Assembly: GCA_038400315.1 (NCBI GenBank)
Contig: CP151667.1
Location: forward strand, 62,001-126,000
DNA: 64,000 nt
Reading direction: 5' to 3'
Origin: Isosphaeraceae bacterium EP7
Lineage (GTDB): Bacteria; Planctomycetota; Planctomycetia; Isosphaerales; Isosphaeraceae
Shown here: in pieces, positions 8,079 to 19,448 of the stretch
How positions within the stretch are numbered: the first letter of the stretch is position 1
Layout of the letters: every line of letters begins with the position of its first letter
Notes under the pieces: generated by a model
Database searches by the model: none
What the model was told of the DNA's origin: nothing
What the model saw: only the letters and a program-made list of their open reading frames with translations
Position numbers and translations under genes: made by a program

Positions 8079-9200
8079 ATGAAGGCGTTGTGCAACCGCG
8101 ACGGTCTGCTCGCCGCGTTCGGCATGGTCAGCGGCGTCGCCCCGGCGCGCAGCCCCAAGCCGATCCTCCAGAACGTCAAGCTCGTGACCGACCCGGAAGA
8201 GGGGTCGACCCTAATGGCGACCGACCTCGAGGTCGGGATCCGCTACAAGGCCCTCGGCGTCAAGGTCGAGCAATCCGGCTCCGTCATCCTGCCCACCGGC
8301 AAGATGGGCCAGATCCTCAGGACCAGCTCCGACGGGGACCTCTACGTCGAGGTGGTCGATGACCAGCTCGTCGTCCGCGGCACCTACAGCCAGTTCAAGC
8401 TGCCGGCGGAAGACCCCAACCTCTTCCCCGAGGTGCCCGACTTCGCCGCCGTCAGCTACCACACCATCGCCGCGGCCGACCTCCGCAGGCTCATCCGCCG
8501 GACCATGTTCGCCACCGACGTGGAGAGCACCCGATACGCCCTGGGGGGCGTCCTCGTCGAGCTCACCGACGAGTCGATCACCATGGTCGGCACCGACGGC
8601 AGGCGGCTGGCCCGGATGGTCGCCCCGGCCGAGGCCGAGCACGGCGCCGTCAGCCCGGCCGGCAGCCCCGTCATCCCCGTCAAGGCCCTCAAGCTCATCG
8701 AGCGCAACCTCGACGACCAGGACCCGCCGGTCCACCTGGCCTTCCAGTCGGGCTCCGCGGTGCTAGTGCGGACCGACCGCGCGGTCATCTACAGCCGCCT
8801 GGTCGAGGGCCGCTTCCCCCGCTATCAGGACGTCTTCCCCGCCCAGGTCGACGTCCGCGTCCCGCTCGAGGTCGGCACCCTGCGGCTGGCCGTCGAGCAG
8901 GCCTCCATCGTCACCAGCGAGGAGAGCCGGGGGGTCGACTTCCGGTTCGAGACGGGCAAGCTCGTCCTCACCAGCCAGGCCCCCGACGCCGGCAGCTCCG
9001 TCGTCGAGCTGCCCATCAACTACGAGGGCAAGACCGTCGAGATCACGTTCGACCCCCGCTACCTGGTCGACGCGCTGAAGACCCTCGACGACGGCGCGGC
9101 CCTGACCGCCGAGCTGATCGACCACAAGAACGCGGCCGTCTTCAAGACCGAGGACCAGTACACCTACGTCGTCATGCCCCTGACCCGCGACCGCCCCTGA
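8079..9200 (+). CDS. dnaN: DNA polymerase III beta subunit (sliding clamp)
   Basis: 373 residues, the normal size for the bacterial beta clamp, a dimeric ring that tethers DNA polymerase III to DNA. The start MKALCNRDGLLAAFGMVSGV, KPILQNVKLV, the TDLEVGIRY strand, the middle domain FATDVESTRYALGGVLVEL, the VGTDGRRLARM strand and the C-terminal DPRYLVDALKTL and YTYVVMPL (canonical final MPL/MPM region) are all typical of DnaN. The ATG at 8079 gives the expected N-terminus; ten extra residues from 8049 are not conserved in character. dciA and gyrB follow on the same strand, an arrangement seen around bacterial origins, but recF is missing between them. Confidence 0.95.
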   Translation: MKALCNRDGLLAAFGMVSGVAPARSPKPILQNVKLVTDPEEGSTLMATDLEVGIRYKALGVKVEQSGSVILPTGKMGQILRTSSDGDLYVEVVDDQLVVRGTYSQFKLPAEDPNLFPEVPDFAAVSYHTIAAADLRRLIRRTMFATDVESTRYALGGVLVELTDESITMVGTDGRRLARMVAPAEAEHGAVSPAGSPVIPVKALKLIERNLDDQDPPVHLAFQSGSAVLVRTDRAVIYSRLVEGRFPRYQDVFPAQVDVRVPLEVGTLRLAVEQASIVTSEESRGVDFRFETGKLVLTSQAPDAGSSVVELPINYEGKTVEITFDPRYLVDALKTLDDGAALTAELIDHKNAAVFKTEDQYTYVVMPLTRDRP

Positions 9201-9311
9201 CCGCCGCCGGGGGGCCGGCCCACGCACCCGCCGGGCAAGTCGGCCGGCGGGGGGCCCCGCCCGTTGCGGCGCGGGCCCGATCCGCGTATGATGGAAAACC
9301 GTTCACGTGGG

Positions 9312-9342
9312 GCGACGTGGCGTGCTGCGGGCCGCACGTCGC
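9312..9342 (+). promoter_or_regulatory. Hairpin in the dnaN-dciA intergenic region
   Basis: GCGACGTG at 9312-9319 is the exact reverse complement of CACGTCGC at 9335-9342, with a 15-nt GC-rich loop. It lies just before the ribosome-binding site of the following gene and has no T-run, so it could be an RNA-processing or attenuator structure rather than a terminator. This is weak evidence. Confidence 0.25.
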
Positions 9343-9361
9343 AAGCGAGGTGACCTCTTCC

Positions 9362-9823
9362 ATGCAGAGCCCGAATCGTCGCGGACCGAGGTCGCTGTCG
9401 GACATCCTGGGCGAGCTGTTCGCCGCCCGGGGTTACAGCCGGATCCGGGCCGTCGGCGAGCTGGAAACGGCCTGGAACGAGGCGGTCGGCGAGCCGGCCT
9501 GCCGCCAGACCCGACTCGGGGGCGTCCGCCGGGGCGTCCTGAACGTCACCGTGGCCAACCCCGCCCTGCTCGAAGAACTGGCCGCCTTCCGCAAGCCCGC
9601 CCTGCTGGCGTCCCTGCGCCGCGACGCACCGGGCACCGTCGTCCACGACATCCGCTTCCGCGTGGGGGGGGTGGACGAGCCGGAGAAACCCAGGCCCAAG
9701 GCCAGGATCGACACCGCGGCCGACGAGGCCCGACCCGACCCGGCACCCGCACCACCGGGGACGACCTCGGCCACCAAAGGGCCCCGGGTCGCGCCCAGGG
9801 CACCACGCAAGCCGTCTCTCTAG
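9362..9823 (+). CDS. dciA: DciA-type DUF721 protein (replicative helicase operator)
   Basis: 153 residues. The N-terminal two thirds have the DUF721 pattern: LSDILGELFAARGYSRIRAV, then W-containing LETAWNEAVGEPACRQT, the strand GVLNVTVANPALLEEL and HDIRFRVG. DUF721/DciA proteins are the widespread bacterial loaders or operators of the DnaB helicase in species without DnaC/DnaI. The last about 45 residues are a basic, Pro/Ala-rich disordered tail (RVAPRAPRKPSL). The ATG at 9362 follows GCGAGGTGACC; 15 residues further upstream are open but not family-like. Its position between dnaN and gyrB is the classic location for this family and supports a role in replication initiation. Confidence 0.85.
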   Translation: MQSPNRRGPRSLSDILGELFAARGYSRIRAVGELETAWNEAVGEPACRQTRLGGVRRGVLNVTVANPALLEELAAFRKPALLASLRRDAPGTVVHDIRFRVGGVDEPEKPRPKARIDTAADEARPDPAPAPPGTTSATKGPRVAPRAPRKPSL

Positions 9824-12496
<2,673 letters not shown>

Positions 12497-12816
12497 GCCT
12501 GTCCCGGCCGGGATTTGGGGCCGCCGAGGCCCGACACCGAGGCCCGATGACGGGCCGGCCGGCCGGCGGGAGATCGACTCGCGGGGCAGCAGTGGGGGGC
12601 GGCGCGGTGCGCCCCGGGAGTTCTCAGTAGGTTCGATGCGCCAGGTTCGAGGTTCGTGCAGGTTCGGGATGGCGTTCGTCGAAGCGGGCGGCCCGTCGGG
12701 CCGTTGAGTATCGTGGATCCGGGACGACCGGGCGTGGCCGAGCTGTCGGCGACGCCGGCGCTCGCCCGGGAGACCGAGGACGTGCGGGGCTGGCCGGTCA
12801 CGGCTCGCTTGATTCC
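12497..12816. other. Gene-free interval between gyrB and the SNF2 gene
   Basis: 320 bp without a supported gene. It contains four closely spaced AGGTTCG copies between about 12629 and 12666, which could be recombination noise or a binding-site cluster. Nothing else is recognised. Confidence 0.4.
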
Positions 12817-15800
12817 GTGAATGGTGATTTCTGGAATAATGCGGGATCGACCCCTCCCTCGGGCGGTCCGGACAGGGATCGCGACGCCGAGCGGGGCTCC
12901 CATGATCGGCCCCACGACGCCGAGCGAGGGCCCCAGGATCGGCCGCGCGACCCCGAGCCGGGCCCGCCCCCCGATCCGCACGTCAACCGGGACCGCGAAC
13001 GCGGCCCCCGATACGACCGCGACGCCGGCCAGAACCGGCCGCGCGGCCGCAGGCCGCAGCAGCGGCCCGGCCCGCAGGGCAACGCCCCCCCGCAGGGCAA
13101 CGCCCCGCCGCCGCAGGGCAATGGGCCGGGCCAGAACACCAGGCGTCGCGAATCCGGCAACGCCCCGCCGCCGCCGCCGCAGGGCAACGGCAGGCCCGCC
13201 GCCGGTCAGGGAGGCAGGCGCCGCGAACGGCCGGCCGACCACCGGTCCCAGCAGCAGCAGCCGCAGCCCTCGCGCGACTCGTCGCTGGCCCTCGCCCCCA
13301 AGCTCCTCCGCGACTTCGCCGAGGGGGTCCGCGCCCGCGGCCAGTCTTACTTCGCCAAGGGGCGCGTCTCGGTCACCTCGTCCAGGCCGGGCGAGATCGT
13401 CGCCGCCAAGGTTCGCGGCACCACCTCCTACCGCGTCAAGCTCCGGATGCGCGGCGGACGGCTGCACGCGTCTTGCTCCTGCCCCTACTTCGCCCCCGAC
13501 GGCGTCCCCTGCAAGCACCTCTGGGCCACCATCCTCGCCTCGGACAACCTCGCCCTGCTGGCCGCCCCCCCCTCGCGCCCGCTCCGCCTGATCAGCGACA
13601 CTCCCAAGCAAGTTGACGTCGAGCCGGTCGCGGGCCCCGGCGACCGCGACCAGCACTACCCCCCCTTCGGCCCCCAGAATTACACCCAGGGCCCGTTCAT
13701 CAACGAGTACGGCAACTCCAAGGACTTCCCCGGGCCCCGCCCCCCGGCCGATTACCCCGCGCCCCGGCCTCCCAGAGACTATCCCGCGCAGCGACCGACC
13801 AGCACGCCACGCCACGCCAACAACCCACCTGCGCAGCGGCCCCCCGCCGACTATCCCGCGCAGCGACCCTACCAGGGCCAGGCCCCCGGCTATGGCCCGC
13901 AGCAGGGGGGTGGTTCCAAGGGTTACGGCCCCCCGCAGGGCTACATCCCGCAAGGCGGCCCCCCCCAGGGCCCCGGCGGATACGGGAATACGTCCGGCTA
14001 TGGCCCGCAAGGCGGCTATGGCCAGGGCCAGCCGCAGCCCCCGGGCCCCGGGCAGGGCCGCAATCAGGGCCGCAACCAGCAGATTAACAACCGCAGGCGC
14101 ACCGCCACGGGCAACGGCCCCGGGCCCATGCCGCCCCCCCAGGGCAACGCGCCGACCCGGCCCGGCATGCCGCCGCAGCGGCCCCAGCAGGGTCAGGTCC
14201 CGGGCCGGTCGCCGGGCCTCATCTATGTCAACGGCAAGCCCGTCGCCGCCCGCCCCGAGCCCCGCCCCCTGAAGAAGGTCGCCACCAAGCAGCAGGCCGC
14301 GCGCAACACCAAGCGGCTTCTCATCTACGTGCTCGACGTCCCCGCCTCGCTGGCCCAGAATCAGGTCGTCATCGACCTGGCTCGCCGCGAACGCAGGCCC
14401 ACCGGCGAGTGGGGCCCCCTGCGCCCCTGGTGGCACACCCCCGCCGGCGCACCCGGGCGGTACGACCCCGAGGATCGCGAGCTGCTCGACTTGATGGAGC
14501 AGGCCCAGTCGTCCACCAACTCGTCCAGCCACCCCGAGACCGCCGGCACCCGCCGTTATCTCGTCCGGCCCGACGTCCAGGCCGACCTCGTCGAGCGGCT
14601 GGCCCGCAGCGGCCGCCTCAGGCTCAGGCGCGCCGATGGCGAGGACGATCCGCCCACCACTCGCTGGGACGACGGACCCCCCTGGCGGTTCGGCATCGAC
14701 ATCAAGTGCGACCCCTCCGGCAAGCGCTGGACCTGGCGTGGGTCGCTCCGCCGCAACGACCCGCGCGGCCCCGGCGAGCAGCGGATGGACCTCATCGAGC
14801 CGCTCCTGATCGTCCCGGGCCTGCTCGCCCTGGGCGCCGGCCGCATCGCCCGATTCGACGACTCCGGCGTCGCGCTCTGGGTCGCCCGCCTCCGCCATGA
14901 GAAGGAGCTCGTCTTCGACGGCCCGCAGCAAGACACCATGCTCGGCAAGATCCTCCTCGAATCCAGGGTCGCCCCCGCCGAGCTCATCGAGTCGCTCCCC
15001 CTCGTCGAGGTGGCCACTCCCCCCCAGGCCTGCCTAACCCTGCGCACCCCGCGCCAGACCTACGGCGGCCCCGACCGCCTCCTGGGCGAGCTGACGTTCC
15101 TCTACGACGGCATCTCCATCCCCGTCGACCCCCCCGGCCGCCTCGCCGTGCGCAGCGAGCTGGGGCTGGTCATCTTCCGCGACGAGGACACCGAGGCGAA
15201 GGCCGCCATCAAGCTGTTCGAGCTGGGCTTCCGCGAGGCCAAGGACATCCGGCTCGACCCCGGCACCCTCGAGCTGCCCCCCAAGCGGATGACCCCCGTC
15301 TCCCTCGAGCTCGTCGCCGCCGGATGGCGCGTCGAGGCCGAAGGCAAGCTGATCCGGCCCGCCGGCGAGTTCAAGCTCTCCGTCTCCAGCGGCATCGACT
15401 GGTTCGAGCTCGACGGCCGCGTCGACTTCGGCGACCAGTCGCTCTCCCTGCCCGACGTCCTGGCCGCCGCCAAGCGCGGCGACGACATGATCCAGCTCGG
15501 CGACGGCTCGATGGGCGTCCTGCCCGAGGCCTGGATCAAGCAGTACGGCATGATCGCCGAGATGGGGACCACCGAGGACGGCCACATCCGCTTCGGCAGG
15601 GCCCAGGTCGGCCTCATCGACTCGCTCCTCGCCGCCCAGGGCGAGATCAAGGTCGACGCCCCCTTCGCCAAGGTCCGCCAGGAGCTGCGCACGTTCGACG
15701 GCGTCGCCCCCAAGGAGGCCCCCGCCGGCTTCCGCGGCGAGCTTCGGCCCTATCAGTGCGAGGGCCTCGGCTGGCTCGAATACCTCCAGAAGTTCGACTT

Positions 15801-17121
15801 CGGCGGCATCCTGGCCGACGACATGGGGCTGGGCAAGACCGTCCAGGTCCTCGCCCTGCTCCAGGGCCGACGCGCCCGCCGCAAGGCCAAGGCCCCCTCC
15901 CTGATCGTCGTCCCCAGGTCGCTCGTCTTCAACTGGATCCAGGAGGCGACCCGCTTCACCCCCAGGCTCCGCGTGCTCGACTACACCGGGCCCGGCCGCG
16001 CCGCCCTCCGCGAGCAGTTCAGCGACTACGACCTCGTCGTCACCACGTATGGGAATATGCGGTCCGACATCGCCGAGCTCACCCAGCGCGAGTTCGACTA
16101 CGTCATCCTCGACGAGGCCCAGGCGATCAAGAACGCCGACAGCCAGGCCTCCAAGGCCGCCCGCCTGCTGCGCGGCCGCCACCGCCTGGCCATGAGCGGC
16201 ACGCCCATCGAGAACCACCTCGGCGAGCTCTGGTCGATCATCGAGTTCCTCAACCCCGGCATGCTCGGCACCGCCGGCGTCTTCAAGCGCCACACCGGCG
16301 GCTCCGCCGGCACCGACGACGCCGCCCGCGCCGCCCTGGCCAAGGCCCTCAAGCCGTTCATCCTCCGCAGGACCAAGACGCAGGTCGTCAAGGACCTCCC
16401 CGAGAAGACCGAGCAGATCCTCCACTGCGACATGGAGCCCGCCCAGCGCAAGACCTACGAGGACCTCCGCGAGCACTACCGCGGCGCCCTGCTCCGCCGC
16501 GAGGCCGGCGAGGCCACCCGCGCCAACAACATCGAGATCCTCGAGGCCCTCCTCCGCCTCCGCCAGGCCGCCTGCCACCCCGGCCTCATCGACCCCTCGC
16601 GCGGCGGCGAGCCCAGCGCCAAGCTCGACATGCTCCTGCCCCAGCTCGCCGAGGTCATCGCCGAGGGGCACAAGGTCCTCATCTTCTCCCAGTTCACCAA
16701 GTTCCTCGGCCTGGTCCGCGACCGCCTCGAAGCCGAGAACATCACTTACGAATACCTCGACGGCCAGACCCGCGACCGCGCCGAGCGCGTCGAGCGGTTC
16801 CAGACCGACCCGACGGTCCCCGTCTTCCTGATCAGCCTGAAGGCCGGCGGCCTCGGCCTGAACCTGACCTCGGCCGGCTACGTCTACCTGCTCGACCCCT
16901 GGTGGAACCCCGCCGTCGAGGCCCAGGCCATCGACCGCTCCCACCGGATCGGCCAGACCCAGAACGTCTTCGCCTACCGCCTCATCTGCCGCGACACCGT
17001 CGAGCAGAAGATCCTCGAACTCCAGCAGAAGAAGCGAGAGCTCGCCGAGTCCATCCTCGAAGGAGACGGCCGCCTCCTCCCCAACCTCTCCCGCGACGAC
17101 CTGGAGTTCCTGCTCTCCTGA
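12817..17121 (+). CDS. SWIM zinc-finger SNF2-family DNA-dependent ATPase with long disordered N-terminus
   Basis: 1434 residues from a GTG at 12817. Residues 1-150 are charged and Pro/Gln/Asn-rich with repeated PQGNAPP units. A SWIM zinc finger follows at about 215-245 (SCSCPYFAPDGVPCKHLWA; CxC...CxH). Residues 270-480 are again low complexity, with repeats such as PPADYPAPRPP and DYPAQRP. The SNF2 motor is C-terminal: ADDMGLGKTVQVLALL (Walker A, about 1005), VILDEAQAIKN (DEAH-like box, about 1100), MSGTPIENHLGELWSI, LRRTKTQVVKDLPEKT, and the helicase-C motif LKAGGLGLNLTSAGYVYLLD with DRSHRIGQ. SWIM-SNF2 proteins (HepA/RapA-like) translocate on double-stranded DNA and remodel protein-DNA complexes; the exact task is unknown. 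The toxin-antitoxin pair begins 37 bp downstream. Confidence 0.93.
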   Translation: MNGDFWNNAGSTPPSGGPDRDRDAERGSHDRPHDAERGPQDRPRDPEPGPPPDPHVNRDRERGPRYDRDAGQNRPRGRRPQQRPGPQGNAPPQGNAPPPQGNGPGQNTRRRESGNAPPPPPQGNGRPAAGQGGRRRERPADHRSQQQQPQPSRDSSLALAPKLLRDFAEGVRARGQSYFAKGRVSVTSSRPGEIVAAKVRGTTSYRVKLRMRGGRLHASCSCPYFAPDGVPCKHLWATILASDNLALLAAPPSRPLRLISDTPKQVDVEPVAGPGDRDQHYPPFGPQNYTQGPFINEYGNSKDFPGPRPPADYPAPRPPRDYPAQRPTSTPRHANNPPAQRPPADYPAQRPYQGQAPGYGPQQGGGSKGYGPPQGYIPQGGPPQGPGGYGNTSGYGPQGGYGQGQPQPPGPGQGRNQGRNQQINNRRRTATGNGPGPMPPPQGNAPTRPGMPPQRPQQGQVPGRSPGLIYVNGKPVAARPEPRPLKKVATKQQAARNTKRLLIYVLDVPASLAQNQVVIDLARRERRPTGEWGPLRPWWHTPAGAPGRYDPEDRELLDLMEQAQSSTNSSSHPETAGTRRYLVRPDVQADLVERLARSGRLRLRRADGEDDPPTTRWDDGPPWRFGIDIKCDPSGKRWTWRGSLRRNDPRGPGEQRMDLIEPLLIVPGLLALGAGRIARFDDSGVALWVARLRHEKELVFDGPQQDTMLGKILLESRVAPAELIESLPLVEVATPPQACLTLRTPRQTYGGPDRLLGELTFLYDGISIPVDPPGRLAVRSELGLVIFRDEDTEAKAAIKLFELGFREAKDIRLDPGTLELPPKRMTPVSLELVAAGWRVEAEGKLIRPAGEFKLSVSSGIDWFELDGRVDFGDQSLSLPDVLAAAKRGDDMIQLGDGSMGVLPEAWIKQYGMIAEMGTTEDGHIRFGRAQVGLIDSLLAAQGEIKVDAPFAKVRQELRTFDGVAPKEAPAGFRGELRPYQCEGLGWLEYLQKFDFGGILADDMGLGKTVQVLALLQGRRARRKAKAPSLIVVPRSLVFNWIQEATRFTPRLRVLDYTGPGRAALREQFSDYDLVVTTYGNMRSDIAELTQREFDYVILDEAQAIKNADSQASKAARLLRGRHRLAMSGTPIENHLGELWSIIEFLNPGMLGTAGVFKRHTGGSAGTDDAARAALAKALKPFILRRTKTQVVKDLPEKTEQILHCDMEPAQRKTYEDLREHYRGALLRREAGEATRANNIEILEALLRLRQAACHPGLIDPSRGGEPSAKLDMLLPQLAEVIAEGHKVLIFSQFTKFLGLVRDRLEAENITYEYLDGQTRDRAERVERFQTDPTVPVFLISLKAGGLGLNLTSAGYVYLLDPWWNPAVEAQAIDRSHRIGQTQNVFAYRLICRDTVEQKILELQQKKRELAESILEGDGRLLPNLSRDDLEFLLS

Positions 17122-17158
17122 TTTTTTCCCTGCCCGACACCGACTACGGAGGTGCAGC

Positions 17159-17401
17159 ATGACCTCAAGGCTCGCGAAGGGCGTGATCCGCGGCAAGACG
17201 ATTGAACTCGACCGCGACCTCGGCCTCGTTGAAGGTGAGGAGGTCGAGGTACGTCTGACGATTGCTCCCAAGCCCACACCGTGGGGCGAGGGAATCCTCA
17301 GATCCGCCGGCGGCTGGACCGATCATCCCGAGCTGGACGCCGTCTTCGATGAGATCCAGCAAGACCGGGCCCGCGAACGACGGCCTCAAGGGATCGAATG
17401 A
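17159..17401 (+). CDS. Antitoxin of a VapBC-type pair
   Basis: 80 residues. The N-terminal half [20 protein letters not shown] then VEVRLTI has the short beta-rich pattern (GK-x-IEL-x-x-x-LGL-x-EG-x-x-V-x-V) of an antitoxin family found before PIN toxins, distinct from ribbon-helix-helix VapB. The C-terminal part ([20 protein letters not shown]) is helical and probably wraps the toxin. A strong GGAGGTG site precedes the ATG. The stop overlaps the toxin start by 4 bp (ATGA), so the two are translationally coupled, as usual for such modules. Confidence 0.78.
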   Translation: MTSRLAKGVIRGKTIELDRDLGLVEGEEVEVRLTIAPKPTPWGEGILRSAGGWTDHPELDAVFDEIQQDRARERRPQGIE

Positions 17402-17796
17402 GTCACCTGCTCGATACCAACATCTGCGCCGCCCACTTTCGCCGGCCCGCGGGCCTTGCCCATCGATTCATCCAGCACGGCGGGGGCCTCTTTATTCCGA
17501 CCGTCGTCCTCGCGGAACTCTACGCCGGGGCGTATCACGTCCCCAATCACTCCCCCTTGCTTCAGAAGATCGGGGACCTCCTCTTGGACGTCTCCGTTCT
17601 TCCTTTTGACGAGGAATGCGCGGAGCGTTTCGGGTTGGTCCGGGGTGCCCTGCTCCGCACGGGCCTCTCGGTTCCTGTGATGGACTTGATGATCGCTTCC
17701 GTCGCCCTTGTCCATAACCTCACCCTCGTCACACATAATACTGCCGACTTTCGCAACATCCCCAATCTGCGTCTGGTCGATTGGCTCGATCCGTGA
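17398..17796 (+). CDS. vapC: PIN-domain toxin, VapC family
   Basis: 132 residues, the normal length of VapC. The four acidic PIN-nuclease positions are in place: D6 in LLDTNIC, E40 in [12 protein letters not shown]96 in [11 protein letters not shown] and D117 in [13 protein letters not shown]. VapC toxins are Mg-dependent endoribonucleases that cut tRNA or rRNA and are held inactive by the antitoxin encoded just upstream. The ATGA overlap with the antitoxin gene supports a single operon. The genes have somewhat lower GC and less uniform codon use than the neighbouring SNF2 gene, compatible with horizontal acquisition. Confidence 0.88.
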   Translation: MSHLLDTNICAAHFRRPAGLAHRFIQHGGGLFIPTVVLAELYAGAYHVPNHSPLLQKIGDLLLDVSVLPFDEECAERFGLVRGALLRTGLSVPVMDLMIASVALVHNLTLVTHNTADFRNIPNLRLVDWLDP

Positions 17797-17918
17797 ACGT
17801 ACGTCGTCTCGGATAAATAGACACGCAAGCCAAACGGTGGCGGTTTCTGTGCTTTGCATATTTGGATCGCATGGAATGCGGCCCGGATCGCCGAATGGGG
17901 GAAACAAGAATCATAAAT

Positions 17919-18218
17919 ATGTACGAACTCATCGACAGATATTCCAAGGGCACGAAGACGAGCCAAGAACTCGTAGTGGATTGCCTGAATCTCGTCGACC
18001 CGGGCGACCCTTCGTTGGTCCTCGGGGAATTGCCCCCGGAGACCCTCCCGCAGCTTGCGGAATTCCTGGAAAACGACCTGGCCGACGGGATGCGCGACCT
18101 GGATGACGGCGCGATCCCGACGCCGGCCCAGGTGACGTCGGCCCGTTGCTGGCTTGCGATGCAGGACCGGGTGTTCTCGCAACAACTCCTGGAATTCCTG
18201 CAAGCCAGGGGGAAGTGA
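17919..18218 (+). CDS. Small hypothetical protein
   Basis: 99 residues from the ATG at 17919 (MYELIDRYSKGTKTSQELVV). In-frame ATGs at 17862 and 17895 are possible alternatives. The protein is acidic and largely helical (VVDCLNLVDPGDPSLVLGEL, LPQLAEFLENDLADGMRDLD) and ends WLAMQDRVFSQQLLEFLQAR. There is no signal peptide and no recognised domain. It stands alone downstream of the toxin-antitoxin pair and converges on the MBL gene. It may belong to the class of small orphan immunity-like proteins, but this is a guess. Confidence 0.5.
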   Translation: MYELIDRYSKGTKTSQELVVDCLNLVDPGDPSLVLGELPPETLPQLAEFLENDLADGMRDLDDGAIPTPAQVTSARCWLAMQDRVFSQQLLEFLQARGK

Positions 18219-18270
18219 AGCCGATCGGTCGAGATCGATGCCGTGGGGTTCGGCCCCGGAGGAATTTTCC

Positions 18271-19239
18271 TCAGGCCCGCCTGCGCCGGTTTCCCGCGAT
18301 CATCCCGGCCACCAATCCCAGGCCAAGCCCCGCCGCCAGCGCACCGATCGGGTGGCCGACGTCGGGGGGGATGGAGACGATTCCGTCGGCGTCGGTTCGC
18401 GCGGGTTGGTGGGCGTAGCGGCCGTGGGAGGGGATGGAACGGCGGTCGAAGTCTCTTGCCAGCTCGTGCAGGCTTGCCAGCATCGAGGGGCCGGAGAGGG
18501 GGATTCCGTGGCCGGTGGCGGCGAGCTTCGGCTCGAGGGCGGCCAGCTCTCGCACGGAGGTCGCGGCGGACTTCCAGTCGCAGGTGAAGTAGGCGGGCGG
18601 GCCGTGGATCTCGGGGGCCTGCGCGGCCACGGCCAGCAGTGATTCCTGCTTGACGGTGACGAAGGCATCGCCGGCGATCAGGGTCCCGTCCTCGTCGCGG
18701 AAGAGGGCGATGTGGCCCGGGGAATGGCCCGGCGTGTGGATCCAGCGGTAGCCGGCCATGCCCGGCACGCTGCCGTCGGCCGGCAGGGGTCTGGCCCTGC
18801 CACCAAGCTCGATCGGCCCTCGCGGATAGAGCCAGGACAGGGATGCCATCGCGCCGCCGCCGACGGTCGGGTCGGGGGGTGGGTACTTCGACCGGCCGGT
18901 GACGTAGGGCATCTCCAGGTCATGCACATAAACCGGCACGTCCCACCGCTGGGCCAGCGCGGGCAGGGCCCCCACGTGGTCGAAGTGGCCGTGGGTCAGG
19001 ACGATGGCCGACGGGCCCGATGACGGGCCGAACCGCCGGGCCGCGGCCTCGATGATTGACCCGGTCCAGCCGGGCAGGCCGGCGTCGACCAGCACCCAGC
19101 CCCGGTCTCCCGCCCCGGGCGGGCCGTGGAAGTAGACGTTGACGATCCCGGTTCGCAGATAGGCCAGGTCGTGGGCAATCTCACGCGGCCATCCATCGGG
19201 CCGGGCACGCTCGCGTTCCGGTGCCAGGATCGTGCTCAT
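18271..19239 (-). CDS. MBL-fold metallo-hydrolase with C-terminal membrane segment
   Basis: 322 residues. The metallo-beta-lactamase metal motif THGHFDHVG is at residues 82-90 (H83, H85, D87, H88). Other hallmarks are WVLVDAGLPG before it, IHTPGHSPGHIALF with the next His ligand, LIAGDAFVT with the bridging Asp, and AATGHGIPL with a late His. The family hydrolyses esters, thioesters or lactones; the substrate is not evident. The C-terminus HPIGALAAGLGLGLVAGMIA followed by NRRRRA is a hydrophobic helix with a positive end, suggesting a tail anchor, which is unusual for the family. The ATG at 19239 follows CGAGGAGACG; 20 residues upstream are open but lack a better site. Confidence 0.85.
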   Translation of the reverse strand: MSTILAPERERARPDGWPREIAHDLAYLRTGIVNVYFHGPPGAGDRGWVLVDAGLPGWTGSIIEAAARRFGPSSGPSAIVLTHGHFDHVGALPALAQRWDVPVYVHDLEMPYVTGRSKYPPPDPTVGGGAMASLSWLYPRGPIELGGRARPLPADGSVPGMAGYRWIHTPGHSPGHIALFRDEDGTLIAGDAFVTVKQESLLAVAAQAPEIHGPPAYFTCDWKSAATSVRELAALEPKLAATGHGIPLSGPSMLASLHELARDFDRRSIPSHGRYAHQPARTDADGIVSIPPDVGHPIGALAAGLGLGLVAGMIAGNRRRRA

Positions 19240-19448
19240 CGGTGCGTCTCCTCGGATCGGGCTCATCTCGATCGGATCCACTGGCTCGGAAGCAAACATC
19301 GCGCCGCTCGGTCGTGTGGCACCCCCGGTTCCCGGCCGGATTCGGCTGGTTGGATTTGCCGATCGGTGGTCAAATCCGGGTCGGTCCCGGGCAAGGACGC
19401 CCGCCGGACCCCTGGGTTTGCAGCCATGGGAGGTCCCCGACGTTGACG

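Noticed and set aside
12629-12666. Four AGGTTCG heptamers, considered as tRNA T-arm or operator
   Set aside because: No cloverleaf can be formed around them and spacing is irregular; kept only as a remark on the interval.
15034-17277. 747-codon minus-strand open frame
   Set aside because: Antisense shadow of the SNF2 motor domain, whose own helicase motifs are intact on the plus strand.
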